Assembly (NCBI GenBank): GCA_027490925.1
Contig: JAIXXF010000010.1
Coordinates: forward strand, 1-64,000
DNA length: 64,000 nucleotides
Direction of reading: 5' to 3'
Source: Comamonadaceae bacterium
Lineage (GTDB): Bacteria > Pseudomonadota > Gammaproteobacteria > Burkholderiales > Burkholderiaceae_C
A model generated the notes under the pieces. That model saw only the letters and a list, made by a program, of their open reading frames with translations, did not search any database and had not been told where the DNA came from. Positions 43,595 to 55,130 of this stretch are shown in pieces. Numbering within the stretch: position 1 is the first letter of the stretch; every line of letters begins with the position of its first letter. Position numbers and translations under genes: made by a program.

Positions 43595-44293
43595 TTAACG
43601 CGAACCCGGGGCGGGCAAAAGTCGCACTTGTTGGTCTGCGATGGGGTAGACCGCGTCGCCCGGCCCCGGCTGCACCGGGTGCATGCCGGTGAACTGGCCG
43701 AACGCGGGCAGCACGCCCACCGGCCGGTCGGTGGGGTGGCCGAACCAGAAACACGGCAGGCGCAAGCGGTCGGCACCGCGCCCGGTCAGCCGCACGCACG
43801 GGTGCAGGTGGCCCGCCAGCGCGTAGGCGCCCGGCACCACCTGGGGGTGGTGACACAGGGCGAAGGCCTGGTGGGCGGTGTCGAGCCGCCAGGGCTCGTC
43901 CACCACCTCGATGCCCAGGGCCGCGGGCGGGTCACCGGCGCGGTCGTCGTGGTTGCCGCGCACCAGGGCGATGTCCAGCGCCGCGCGGCTGCGCCGCCAG
44001 TCCAGCAGGGCCGACACGGTGGCGCTGGCCTGGGCGCGGGCCGAGTGGAGAAAGTCGCCCAGAAACACGATGCGGCGCGCGCCGGTGTCGGCCAGCGCCT
44101 GGTCCAGTTCGTCCAGCGCGGCGCGGGTCGTGCCTTCGGGCACCGGCACGCCCCAGCGCCGAAAGCTCACCGCCTTGCCAAAGTGCGCGTCGGCGACCAG
44201 CAGCGTGGCGACGCCCGGCAAACACAGCGCCCCGCTGGGGTGCAGCAGCACAGGGGCGCCTGCGAGCTCGGCTGAAAACGGTGTCGGCGGCAT
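43595..44293 (-). CDS. pdeM: PdeM-like metallophosphoesterase (ligase-associated DNA damage response endonuclease)
   Basis: A 232-residue calcineurin-like phosphoesterase. Metal motifs in order: VADAHFGKA (DxH) near 39, FLGDFLHS (GD), RGNHDD, CHHPQ, and AGHLHPCVRL (GHxH). The pattern and length match PdeM of the ligase-associated repair set. In many bacteria this gene sits with lhr-type helicase, ligase and exonuclease genes; none of these is next to it here. ATG 44293 (MPPTPFSAELAG) is chosen over an extension of 14 residues. Confidence 0.85.
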   Translation of the reverse strand: MPPTPFSAELAGAPVLLHPSGALCLPGVATLLVADAHFGKAVSFRRWGVPVPEGTTRAALDELDQALADTGARRIVFLGDFLHSARAQASATVSALLDWRRSRAALDIALVRGNHDDRAGDPPAALGIEVVDEPWRLDTAHQAFALCHHPQVVPGAYALAGHLHPCVRLTGRGADRLRLPCFWFGHPTDRPVGVLPAFGQFTGMHPVQPGPGDAVYPIADQQVRLLPAPGSR

Positions 44294-44359
44294 TTTTTGC
44301 GGCGTTTTCAGGGCCCGGCAGGCGGAAACCGCCAAGAAACAGTGTTTTCAGGCGTCAGC

Positions 44360-44398
44360 CCTTGCCGAATATGAGGATTTCGCTACGGTAACTGTAGC
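44360..44398 (-). repeat. Dispersed 39-nt repeat, copy 4 (minus strand)
   Basis: On the minus strand it begins GCTAC, has the perfect inverted repeat GCTAC ... GTAGC, and ends TCGGCAAGG; it is 39 nt long like copies 1 and 3. Its first bases encode the last three residues and the TAG stop of slmA (44383-44385). Confidence 0.7.
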
Positions 44399-45081
44399 AA
44401 GCGGGTCAGGCTGGCTTCCAGGTGTTCGGTCGGCGACCGCTTGAAGCCCGACCGCGCGAAGCGCTGCAAGCGGCCCACCGCGAACGCGGTGAGCACCGAG
44501 GCACCGACCTGCGCGTCCACCGTGGGCGTGGCGGAACCATCTTGCTCGGCCGCGGGCCGCAGGCTCTGGCGCAGGGTGGCCTCGACTTTGTCGAAGAACT
44601 GGTTCATGCGTTGCTGGAGGCGCTCGTTCTCAAACACCAGCGCGTCGCCCACCATCACGCGGGTCATGCCTGGGTTTTTCTCGGCGAACTGCAGCAGCAT
44701 GGCGACCACCTGCCCGGCCTGGCGGGCGCCGTCGGCCCCGACGGGCGAGGCCGGGGTGCGTTCGGTGATCTGGTTGATCAGGGTGAACACGGTCTGCTCG
44801 ATGAACTCGATCAGGCCTTCAAACATTTGCGCCTTGCTGGCGAAATGCCGGTACAACGCGGCCTCGCTCACGGCCAGCCGGGCGGCCAGCGCGGCGGTGG
44901 TGACCCGCTCGGCGCCCGGTTGCTCCAGCATCTCGGCCAGGGTTTGCAGGATCTGCACCCGCCGCTCGCCCGGTTTGGGGCGCTTGCGGGCCGCCGGTTC
45001 GGCCGCCGCACCGCTGGCGCCCGTGTCGGTGTCTGTCGCGTCGTCGGAGGGGGCGGCGGTGGGGTCGGCAGGGTCGTTCAT
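44383..45081 (-). CDS. slmA: Nucleoid occlusion factor SlmA
   Basis: A 232-residue TetR-fold protein. After a low-complexity acidic/Ala-rich N-terminus (about 35 residues) it reads KPGERRVQILQTLAEML and AALAARLAVSEAALYRHFASKAQMFEGLIEFIEQTVF, the SlmA signature. SlmA binds chromosomal sites and blocks FtsZ ring assembly over the nucleoid, so it is not a classical metabolite regulator. The C-terminal codons and stop lie in a dispersed repeat. pdeM follows on the same strand 89 nt downstream. Confidence 0.92.
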   Translation of the reverse strand: MNDPADPTAAPSDDATDTDTGASGAAAEPAARKRPKPGERRVQILQTLAEMLEQPGAERVTTAALAARLAVSEAALYRHFASKAQMFEGLIEFIEQTVFTLINQITERTPASPVGADGARQAGQVVAMLLQFAEKNPGMTRVMVGDALVFENERLQQRMNQFFDKVEATLRQSLRPAAEQDGSATPTVDAQVGASVLTAFAVGRLQRFARSGFKRSPTEHLEASLTRLLQLP

Positions 45082-45154
45082 GGGCGCGTGCGGTGGAGCG
45101 TTTTGATTCTCGCACAGCGCCTGGGCGGGACCGAGGCGCCCGCCTGGCCAAGCC

Positions 45155-48142
<2,988 letters not shown>

Positions 48143-48326
48143 GGCGGGCTTTCCAAGGTCAACCGGCCATGATAATGAAAGACGCCTGCGGCCGCGCCCG
48201 AGCGCCACATCGCGCAAAATACCGATTGCCCGCCGAGCGCCACCCCTGGCGCCCTGGCTTCCACTCGCCCCCCGGGGCCCACCGCCCGTGACCGCCACCC
48301 CCGACGCCCCCTCCCCAACCGACCGC

Positions 48327-49544
48327 ATGACGCCGCTGGAGCGCCGCTCCAGCGTGACGCTGGCGCTGATTTACGCGCTGCGCATGCTGGGGCTGTTTTT
48401 GGTGCTGCCGGTGTTTGCGCTGGAAGCCACCCGCTACCCCGGCGGCAACGACCCCGCCACCGTGGGCCTGGCCATGGGCGTCTATGGGCTGACCCAGGGG
48501 CTGCTGCAAATCCCTTTCGGTATGGCCTCTGACCGGCTGGGGCGCAAACGGGTGATCGTCTTTGGCCTGCTGCTGTTCGCCACGGGCAGCCTGCTGGCCG
48601 CCGCCGCCGACACGCTGGTGTGGGTCATCGTGGGGCGGGCACTGCAAGGCGCGGGGGCGGTGTCGGCAGCGGTGACGGCGCTGCTGGCCGACCAGACCCG
48701 GGACGAGGTGCGCACCAAGGCCATGGCACTGGTGGGCATGAGCATCGGGCTGATGTTCGCGCTGTCGCTGATCGTCGCGCCGCCGCTGGCGGCCCACATC
48801 GGGCTCAGCGGGTTGTTTTTTCTGACCGGCGTGCTGGCGCTGGGCGGTGTGGCGGTGATGGTGTGGCTGGTACCGCCAGAGCCCGCCGGGCTGCGCAGCG
48901 CACCGCGCGGCAAACTGTCCGAAGTCATCACCCACGTGGAAATGCTGCGCCTGAACGTCGGGGTGTTCATCTTGCACGCGGTGCAACTGGCGATGTGGGT
49001 GGCCGTGCCCACGCTGCTGGTGGCCGCAGGCCTCAGCAAAGACCACCACTGGTGGGTGTACCTGCCCGCGATCCTGGCTTCTTTCGTGGTGATGGGTTTC
49101 ACCCTGTTTCCACTGGAACGCAAAGGCTACCTGCGGGCGGTGTTTCTGGCGGGCATTGGCGTGGTGACGCTGGTGCAGGTGGGCTTGTTGGTGGTGTCGT
49201 CTGCCCCGAGCATCGGCTGGCTGGCCACGCTGCTGTTCGTGTTTTTCTGCGCGCTCAACGTGCTCGAGGCCAGCCAACCCAGCATGGCCTCGCGCGCCGC
49301 CCCGGCCCACGCCCGGGGCGCGGCGCTGGGGTTCTACAACACGCTGCAGTCGCTGGGCTTTTTTGCAGGCGGGGCGGTGGGCGGTGCGCTGCTGAAACAC
49401 ACCGGCACCGACGGCCTGTTCATCGCCTGCACCGCCGCCATGCTGCTTTGGCTGCTGGTGGCCTGGCCGATGCCGCCCACGCCGCCCAAACCACCCAAAG
49501 AGGCCCGCAGTACCGGCCCGGCGGCGGGCTCGCAAGCCGCATAA
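48327..49544 (+). CDS. MFS transporter, YajR-like
   Basis: A 405-residue major facilitator protein with 12 predicted membrane segments. Motif A is [13 protein letters not shown] near 64-76, and [35 protein letters not shown] is typical of the YajR/drug-efflux group. The substrate is unknown. GTG 48288 in frame is an alternative start that adds 13 residues. The gene lies between divergent uvrA and ssb, an order that recurs in Burkholderiales. Confidence 0.85.
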   Translation: MTPLERRSSVTLALIYALRMLGLFLVLPVFALEATRYPGGNDPATVGLAMGVYGLTQGLLQIPFGMASDRLGRKRVIVFGLLLFATGSLLAAAADTLVWVIVGRALQGAGAVSAAVTALLADQTRDEVRTKAMALVGMSIGLMFALSLIVAPPLAAHIGLSGLFFLTGVLALGGVAVMVWLVPPEPAGLRSAPRGKLSEVITHVEMLRLNVGVFILHAVQLAMWVAVPTLLVAAGLSKDHHWWVYLPAILASFVVMGFTLFPLERKGYLRAVFLAGIGVVTLVQVGLLVVSSAPSIGWLATLLFVFFCALNVLEASQPSMASRAAPAHARGAALGFYNTLQSLGFFAGGAVGGALLKHTGTDGLFIACTAAMLLWLLVAWPMPPTPPKPPKEARSTGPAAGSQAA

Positions 49545-49571
49545 TCTGTGCCATCACTGTGGAGAGAAGTC

Positions 49572-50057
49572 ATGGCATCCGTCAACAAAGTCATCCTGGT
49601 CGGCAACTGCGGCCGCGACCCTGAAGTCCGTTACCTGCCGTCGGGCCAGGCGGTGGCCAACGTGAGCGTGGCCACCTCCAGCCGCCGCAAAGACAAGAAC
49701 AGCGGCGAGACGGTGGAAGACACCCAGTGGCACCGCATCACGTTTTATGACCGCCTGGCCGAGATCGCCGGTGAGTACGTCAAAAAAGGCCGCCCGATCT
49801 ACGTCGAAGGCCGCCTGAAATACGGCACCTACACCGACAAGGCCACGGGTGTTGAGAAGAACACCGTGGACATCATCGCCACCGAACTGCAGCTGCTGGG
49901 CGGGCGCGAAGGCATGGGCGGCCCTGGCGGGGACGACGGCGGCGGCTACAGCCGCGCCCCGGCTCCCGCGCCCCGCGCCGCAGCGCCCGCACCGCGCCAG
50001 GCCCCGGCCAAATCGTCGAGCGGCTTCGACGACATGGACGACGACATCCCGTTCTAG
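49572..50057 (+). CDS. ssb: Single-stranded DNA-binding protein
   Basis: A 161-residue SSB. The OB fold (about 1-110) starts MASVNKVILVGNCGRDPEVR and has WHRITFYDRLAEIAGEYVKKG; a Gly/Pro/Ala-rich linker leads to the acidic tip DDMDDDIPF, which recruits repair and replication partners. GGAGAGAAGTC precedes ATG 49572. It works as a tetramer in replication, recombination and repair. A terminator follows. Confidence 0.97.
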   Translation: MASVNKVILVGNCGRDPEVRYLPSGQAVANVSVATSSRRKDKNSGETVEDTQWHRITFYDRLAEIAGEYVKKGRPIYVEGRLKYGTYTDKATGVEKNTVDIIATELQLLGGREGMGGPGGDDGGGYSRAPAPAPRAAAPAPRQAPAKSSSGFDDMDDDIPF

Positions 50058-50100
50058 AGAACGTTTTTGAGCGCTGTCGCAGAGAGCCACCCTGCGGCTG

Positions 50101-50133
50101 AAGGCCCACGACCTGACGGATGTGGGCCTTTTC
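50101..50133 (+). terminator. Terminator after ssb
   Basis: AAGGCCCAC (50101-50109) and GTGGGCCTT (50122-50130) form a perfect 9-bp stem with a 12-nt loop, followed by TTC and a short T/C run. Confidence 0.8.
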
Positions 50134-50244
50134 TCTGTCGGGTCTGGAAAACCGATCATGTAGTATGGGGTCGGGTGTTGATCGCGTGCTGCGGTTAACA
50201 GGTGTTGCGATGGTCGGGCCGCCTAGCGACTCAAGAGCGACCCC

Positions 50245-51507
50245 ATGTCGGACTTTGCTGAAACCCCCATCCAGTTCATCGCGGCCGTCATATTTGGCAT
50301 TGCCCTGCTTCACACTTTCGCGGCGAAGCAGTTGGACAGGCTCTCCCACAGGTACCCAAGACATGCTGGCGTGTTCCACCTGCTGGGCGAGGTGGAGGTG
50401 GTTTTTGGTTTCTGGGCGATGGTGCTGCTTGCAGCCATGGCCTTGATCGCGGGACGCAACGAAGCGCTGGACTACGCCGAGTCGCGAAATTTCACCGAGC
50501 CGCTGTTCGTATTCGTGGTGATGGTGGTGGCCGCATCTAGGCCGGTACTCTTCACAGTCATCGCCGTTGTGAGCGCCATAGCACGGTGGGTCCCGTTGCC
50601 GACACCCATTGCCACCGCTTGGCTGGGACTGGCCGTTATCCCGTTGTTTGGTTCATTGATCACCGAACCCGCCGCGATGACAATTGCCGCACTTTTGCTG
50701 GCACCGCAAATTTTTCGTCCAGACATCCCCGAGCGCATCAAGTACTTTGCCCTGGGCGTGTTGTTCGTCAACGTGTCCATCGGCGGTACCCTGACATCCT
50801 ACGCGGCCCCCCCCGTTCTGATGGTGGCCAGCGCATGGCAATGGGACAGCGCCTTCATGCTCTCCAACTTCGGCTGGAAGGCAGCGATCGCAGTGCTGTT
50901 GAACGCCACAGTCGCAACTTGGTGGGTGCGCAGGCACCTGGGGGGCACATCAAAGCCGACCGATAGCGAATCCCCGGTGCCCTGGTCGATCGTGTTGGTT
51001 CATGCGCTGTTGCTGGCTGGTATCGTGCTGAGTGCGCACCACCCCGTCATTTTCATTGGCCTGTTCTTGCTGTTTTTGGGCTTTGTAAAGGCTTATGAAC
51101 GCCACCAAAGTCCCCTGATCCTGAAAGAAGCCCTGCTGGTGGGTTTCTTTCTCGCCGGGCTGGTTGTTCTGGGAGGCATGCAGGCTTGGTGGCTACAGCC
51201 CATCGTGGCGTCGCTGGAGCCGCTGGCGCTGTTTTTTGGCGCATTGGGCTTGACCGCTGTCACAGACAACGCCGCGCTCACCTACCTGGGCTCATTGATC
51301 CCTGGCATGTCAGACCAAGCCAAGTACATGCTCGTAGCAGGGGCTGTCGCCGGTGGTGGTTTGACCGTGATTGCCAATGCCCCGAATCCAGCTGGCGTGG
51401 CGTTACTGCGCAATGGCTTTGCAGACCAAGTGATCGGCGTTCTGGGACTCCTCGCTGGTGCCCTGGTCCCAACGGTTATCGCTGTGGCGGCGTTTCTGCT
51501 GCTTTGA
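50245..51507 (+). CDS. Putative Na+/H+ antiporter, integral membrane
   Basis: A 420-residue membrane protein with about 11-12 hydrophobic segments. LFGSLITEPAAMTIAALLLAPQIF, VNVSIGGTLTSYAAPPVLMVA, LGLTAVTDNAALTYLGSLIPG and VIANAPNPAGVALL contain the paired polar breaks of the ion transporter superfamily; they match the 'putative Na+/H+ antiporter' family. Ion specificity is not shown. ATG 50245 follows a weak ribosome site. Its codon use looks slightly less GC-biased than neighbouring genes. It stands alone, convergent with mnmA. Confidence 0.8.
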   Translation: MSDFAETPIQFIAAVIFGIALLHTFAAKQLDRLSHRYPRHAGVFHLLGEVEVVFGFWAMVLLAAMALIAGRNEALDYAESRNFTEPLFVFVVMVVAASRPVLFTVIAVVSAIARWVPLPTPIATAWLGLAVIPLFGSLITEPAAMTIAALLLAPQIFRPDIPERIKYFALGVLFVNVSIGGTLTSYAAPPVLMVASAWQWDSAFMLSNFGWKAAIAVLLNATVATWWVRRHLGGTSKPTDSESPVPWSIVLVHALLLAGIVLSAHHPVIFIGLFLLFLGFVKAYERHQSPLILKEALLVGFFLAGLVVLGGMQAWWLQPIVASLEPLALFFGALGLTAVTDNAALTYLGSLIPGMSDQAKYMLVAGAVAGGGLTVIANAPNPAGVALLRNGFADQVIGVLGLLAGALVPTVIAVAAFLLL

Positions 51508-51656
51508 CTTGTGTGCGCTGGTCGTCGGGGAGGGCGTGCTGGCCACGCGTGCGAGCAACCGCGTGCGCGAGGTACTGCGCATGTGCTTTCGAGATGTCAT
51601 CGGAGCGCGCTGGAGCCTTCGTCTGCGAGCCTGTAAGTTCAGCCGTCGCACGCATC

Positions 51657-52844
51657 TCAGGTGGACGCCTGGATCACGCCCCCGCCCAGACACACTTCGC
51701 CGTCGTACAACACCGCCGACTGGCCCGGAGTGACGGCCCACTGGGCCGACCCGAACGCCAGGCTGAAACCGGCCGTGCCATGGGGCGACAGGGTGCAGGC
51801 CGAATCCGCCTGCCGGTAACGTGTCTTGGCCGCCACATCGCCCGACTCGGACGGTGGTCCCGCGACCCAGCTGGTGTCCTCGGCCGTCAACCGCTGCGAC
51901 AACAACCAGGGGTGGTCGTGCCCCTGCACCACCCACAGGGTGTTGGACGCCATGTCTTTGCGGGCCACGTACCAGGGTTGGTGCACCCCAGCCCCACCAC
52001 CGACATCGAAACCCGCCGCCGATGACGCACCCGCTTGGGACGCCCCCAGTGGAGCGGACAGAGGGCCGGGCTTCTTCTTGGCAGGCAGGGGCTTCACCCC
52101 GCCAATGCCCAGGCCCTGGCGCTGGCCCAGGGTGTAGAAACTCAACCCGAGGTGTTGGCCGAGCACGCGGCCCCGCTCGTCTTTGATCGGGCCGGGCTGG
52201 TGCTGGATGTAGCGGTTCAGGAACTCGCGAAACGGCCGCTCGCCAATGAAGCAAATGCCAGTCGAGTCTTTTTTCTTGGCATTGGGCAGGCCGATCTCGT
52301 CGGCGATGCGGCGGACCTCGGTCTTGCGCAGCTCGCCCACCGGGAACAGCGTTTTGGCGAGCTGTGCCTGGTTGAGCCGGTGCAAAAAATAACTCTGGTC
52401 TTTGGTGTGGTCCACGCCCTTGAGCAACTCATGCAAGCCGGTTTGCGGGTTCCAGCGGGCGCGTGCGTAATGGCCGGTGGCGATGCGCTCGGCGCCCAAG
52501 CGCATGGCGTGGTCCAAAAACGCCTTGAACTTGATCTCGGCGTTGCACAGCACGTCGGGGTTGGGCGTGCGCCCCGCCTGGTACTCGCGCAGGAATTCCT
52601 GGAACACCCGGTCTTTGTATTCGGCGGCGAAATTGACGTGCTCGATCTCGATGCCCAGCACATCGGCCACCGCCGCGGCGTCCACAAAGTCGACGTTGGA
52701 CGAGCAGTGCTCGTCGTCATCGTCGTCTTCCCAATTCTTCATGAAGATGCCCACCACCTCGTGGCCTTGCTGTTTGAGCAAGTGGGCGGTCACTGCGGAG
52801 TCGACGCCGCCACTCAAACCGACGACGATGCGCTGGAAGGACAT
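51657..52844 (-). CDS. mnmA: tRNA-specific 2-thiouridylase MnmA
   Basis: A 395-residue enzyme that thiolates U34 in tRNAs for Glu, Gln and Lys. The PP-loop SGGVDSAV is at 11-18; catalytic Cys100 ([12 protein letters not shown]) and Cys198 ([13 protein letters not shown]) are present. Compared with the usual form it has an insertion of about 35 residues, rich in Ala, Gly and Ser, at about 251-287, just before PWYVARKDM. The tail GGVIQ fits the family. nudJ lies 93 nt upstream on the same strand, a common pairing. Confidence 0.95.
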   Translation of the reverse strand: MSFQRIVVGLSGGVDSAVTAHLLKQQGHEVVGIFMKNWEDDDDDEHCSSNVDFVDAAAVADVLGIEIEHVNFAAEYKDRVFQEFLREYQAGRTPNPDVLCNAEIKFKAFLDHAMRLGAERIATGHYARARWNPQTGLHELLKGVDHTKDQSYFLHRLNQAQLAKTLFPVGELRKTEVRRIADEIGLPNAKKKDSTGICFIGERPFREFLNRYIQHQPGPIKDERGRVLGQHLGLSFYTLGQRQGLGIGGVKPLPAKKKPGPLSAPLGASQAGASSAAGFDVGGGAGVHQPWYVARKDMASNTLWVVQGHDHPWLLSQRLTAEDTSWVAGPPSESGDVAAKTRYRQADSACTLSPHGTAGFSLAFGSAQWAVTPGQSAVLYDGEVCLGGGVIQAST

Positions 52845-52937
52845 TCCCCCATTTTACGGACCGCCCCGGCGAGCGCCCCGCTCCCTGCCCCGTCTTGAAC
52901 GCGCTTTGGCCGAACCCGCGCTGGTTGGACCCAGGGG

Positions 52938-53420
52938 TCAACCGGCCAGGCTCACTCCCGGGTCGGTGTAGACCACATCCAGTGGGAAGCGGCGGCCCGC
53001 CAGGTGGTCTTCCATGCAGCGCAACACCAGGGGGCTGCGGTGGCGGTCGGCGCTGGCGCGCACCTCGTCGGGCGTGAGCCACAGCGTGCGCACGATGCCG
53101 TCGTCCAACGCCCGTCCGGGCAAGGGATCACCCACCTCGCCGCAGAACGCGAAGCGCAAATAGGTGATGTCCTCACCGGTTGCGGCGCGTTGGAAGCGCG
53201 AGAGATAGACCCCCACCAGCGCGGTCGGGCGAAACGGGTGGGCGGTTTCTTCCAGCGCTTCGCGCGCGCAGCCGTCTGCCGGGGACTCGCCCGGGTCCAG
53301 GTGACCGGCCGGGTTGTTGAGCTTTAAGCCTTCGGGCGTGTGCTCTTCAACCAGCAAATAGCGGCCCTGGCGTTCGATCACCGCAGCCACGGTGACGCTG
53401 GGTTTCCATCGGGTGTGCAT
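52938..53420 (-). CDS. nudJ: NUDIX hydrolase, NudJ-like
   Basis: A 160-residue NUDIX protein. The box runs from Gly39 (GHLDPGESPADGCAREALEE) with Glu45, Arg53, Glu54, Glu57 and Glu58; the last Gly of the consensus is Ala60. TVAAVIERQGRYLLVEEHT and LDDGIVRTLWLTPDE are typical of NudJ, which acts on thiamine and nucleoside pyrophosphates. It is upstream of mnmA on the same strand and divergent from pntAa. Confidence 0.88.
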   Translation of the reverse strand: MHTRWKPSVTVAAVIERQGRYLLVEEHTPEGLKLNNPAGHLDPGESPADGCAREALEETAHPFRPTALVGVYLSRFQRAATGEDITYLRFAFCGEVGDPLPGRALDDGIVRTLWLTPDEVRASADRHRSPLVLRCMEDHLAGRRFPLDVVYTDPGVSLAG

Positions 53421-53640
53421 GCGGCATTATGAAAGCCTTCTCCGCCCTTGCCAGCGGCCTAGGCGCAGACTGGCACCAAGGGAAACCCGACCGGCCCACA
53501 CCCCGAAAAAGCGCCAAAAACTCATGTAAGCTCAGGGTCAGCAATCACCAGCGGCGGCGACGTTTCGTGGCGGGCCCGGTCCCCCACCCCAACCGCGCTT
53601 CCGCTGGCCTGTCATCCACACCAAAAGAACTGAGGCGTCC

Positions 53641-54771
53641 ATGCTGATTGGCGTACCGGCCGAAACGGCCGTGGGGGAGACCCGGGTGGCGGTCACCCCG
53701 GAGACCGCGAAAAAACTCACCGCGCAAGGCCACACCGTCCGGCTGCAGTCCGGCGCCGGCCTGGCGTCGAGCGCGCCCGACTCGGCGTACAGCGCCGTCG
53801 GCGTGGAAATCACCGACAGCGCGGGCGCACTGGGCTGCGACCTGGTGCTTAAAGTGCGCGCACCGTCCGACAACGAAATCGCGGCCATGAAGCCGGGCAC
53901 CACCGTGGTGGGCATACTCAACCCGTTCGACGCCGCGGGCCTGCAAAAGCTCGCTGCGGCCCAATTGACCGGTTTCGCCCTGGAGGCCGCGCCGCGCACC
54001 ACCCGGGCCCAGAGCATGGACGTGCTGTCCAGCCAGGCCAACATCGCGGGCTACAAGGCGGTGATGATCGCCGCCGACAAGTACCAGCGCTTTTTTCCCA
54101 TGTTGATGACGGCGGCGGGCACGGTGAAAGCCGCGCGCGTGGTGATCTTGGGGGTGGGCGTGGCCGGTTTGCAGGCCATCGCCACCGCCAAACGGCTGGG
54201 CGCGGTGATCGAAGCGTCGGACGTGCGGCCGAGCGTGAAGGAACAGGTCGAGTCCTTGGGCGCGAGGTTCATTGACGTGCCGTACGAAACCGACGAAGAG
54301 CGCGAAGCCGCGGTGGGCGTGGGCGGCTACGCCCGCCCCATGCCGCAAAGCTGGCTGGAGCGCCAAAAGGCCGAGGTCGCCAAGCGCGTTGCGCAAGCCG
54401 ACGTGGTGATCAGCACCGCGCTGATCCCGGGCCGTGCCGCGCCGGTGCTGGTGACCGAAGACATGGTCAAGTCCATGAAGCCGGGTTCGGTGATCGTGGA
54501 CATCGCCGCAGGCAAGGCCGCCGACGGCGTGGGCGGCAACTGCCCCTTGACCGAAGCGGGCAAGACCGTGGTCAAACACGGCGTGACGCTGGTGGGCGAA
54601 ACCAACCTGCCCGCGCTGGTGGCGGCGGACGCGTCCTCTTTGTACGCGCGCAACGTGCTTGACTTTTTGAAGCTGGTCGTGACCAAAGAAGGCGCGCTCC
54701 ACATCAATTTGGAAGACGACATCGTGGCCGCCTGCCTGATGACGCGCGACGGTGCAGTGACCAAAAAATAA
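53641..54771 (+). CDS. pntAa: NAD(P) transhydrogenase subunit alpha, part 1
   Basis: A 376-residue NAD(H)-binding domain I protein. N-terminus MLIGVPAETAVGETRVAVTPE and the AlaDH/PNT fold are clear; the dinucleotide site is VVILGVGVAGLQAIATAKRLG, followed by the Asp-containing ASDVRPSVKEQ. The product is the soluble half of a split alpha subunit. Domain I exchanges hydride with NADPH on PntB, driven by proton translocation through the membrane domain. It is the first gene of a three-gene set and has a 220-nt divergent space to nudJ. Confidence 0.93.
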   Translation: MLIGVPAETAVGETRVAVTPETAKKLTAQGHTVRLQSGAGLASSAPDSAYSAVGVEITDSAGALGCDLVLKVRAPSDNEIAAMKPGTTVVGILNPFDAAGLQKLAAAQLTGFALEAAPRTTRAQSMDVLSSQANIAGYKAVMIAADKYQRFFPMLMTAAGTVKAARVVILGVGVAGLQAIATAKRLGAVIEASDVRPSVKEQVESLGARFIDVPYETDEEREAAVGVGGYARPMPQSWLERQKAEVAKRVAQADVVISTALIPGRAAPVLVTEDMVKSMKPGSVIVDIAAGKAADGVGGNCPLTEAGKTVVKHGVTLVGETNLPALVAADASSLYARNVLDFLKLVVTKEGALHINLEDDIVAACLMTRDGAVTKK

Positions 54772-54806
54772 CCGGCAGCGCCCGCCCCACCCCACTGGAG
54801 AAGACC

Positions 54807-55130
54807 ATGGACGCCGTGTCCCCCACCATCCTCAACCTCATCATCTTCGTGCTGGCCATCTACGTGGGCTACCACGTGGTCTGGACCGTCACCCCCGCGC
54901 TGCACACGCCGCTGATGGCGGTGACCAACGCGATTTCGGCCATCGTCATCGTCGGTGCCATGCTGGCCGCTGCCCTGACCGAAACCCCACTGGGCAAGAC
55001 CATGGGCGTGCTGGCCGTGGCGCTGGCCGCGGTCAACGTGTTCGGTGGCTTCCTGGTCACCCGCCGGATGCTGGAGATGTTCAAGAAGAAGGAAAAGAAG
55101 GCCCCCGCCGCTGAAGGAGCCCACAAATGA
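54807..55130 (+). CDS. pntAb: NAD(P) transhydrogenase subunit alpha, part 2
   Basis: A 107-residue membrane protein with three hydrophobic segments (PTILNLIIFVLAIYVGYHV, then two up to about residue 85) and a Lys-rich tail MFKKKEKKAPAAEG. It supplies the N-terminal part of proton-conducting domain II. ATG 54807 follows TGGAGAAG. Its TGA overlaps the pntB ATG by 4 nt. Confidence 0.92.
   Translation: MDAVSPTILNLIIFVLAIYVGYHVVWTVTPALHTPLMAVTNAISAIVIVGAMLAAALTETPLGKTMGVLAVALAAVNVFGGFLVTRRMLEMFKKKEKKAPAAEGAHK

Noticed and set aside
48143-48326. LexA (SOS) box between uvrA and the MFS gene
   Set aside because: No CTGT-N8-ACAG-like sequence is visible in the divergent region.
50245-51507. Recent horizontal acquisition of the antiporter gene
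   Set aside because: Its base composition appears only slightly lower in GC and no mobile element or repeat borders it; the evidence is too weak.
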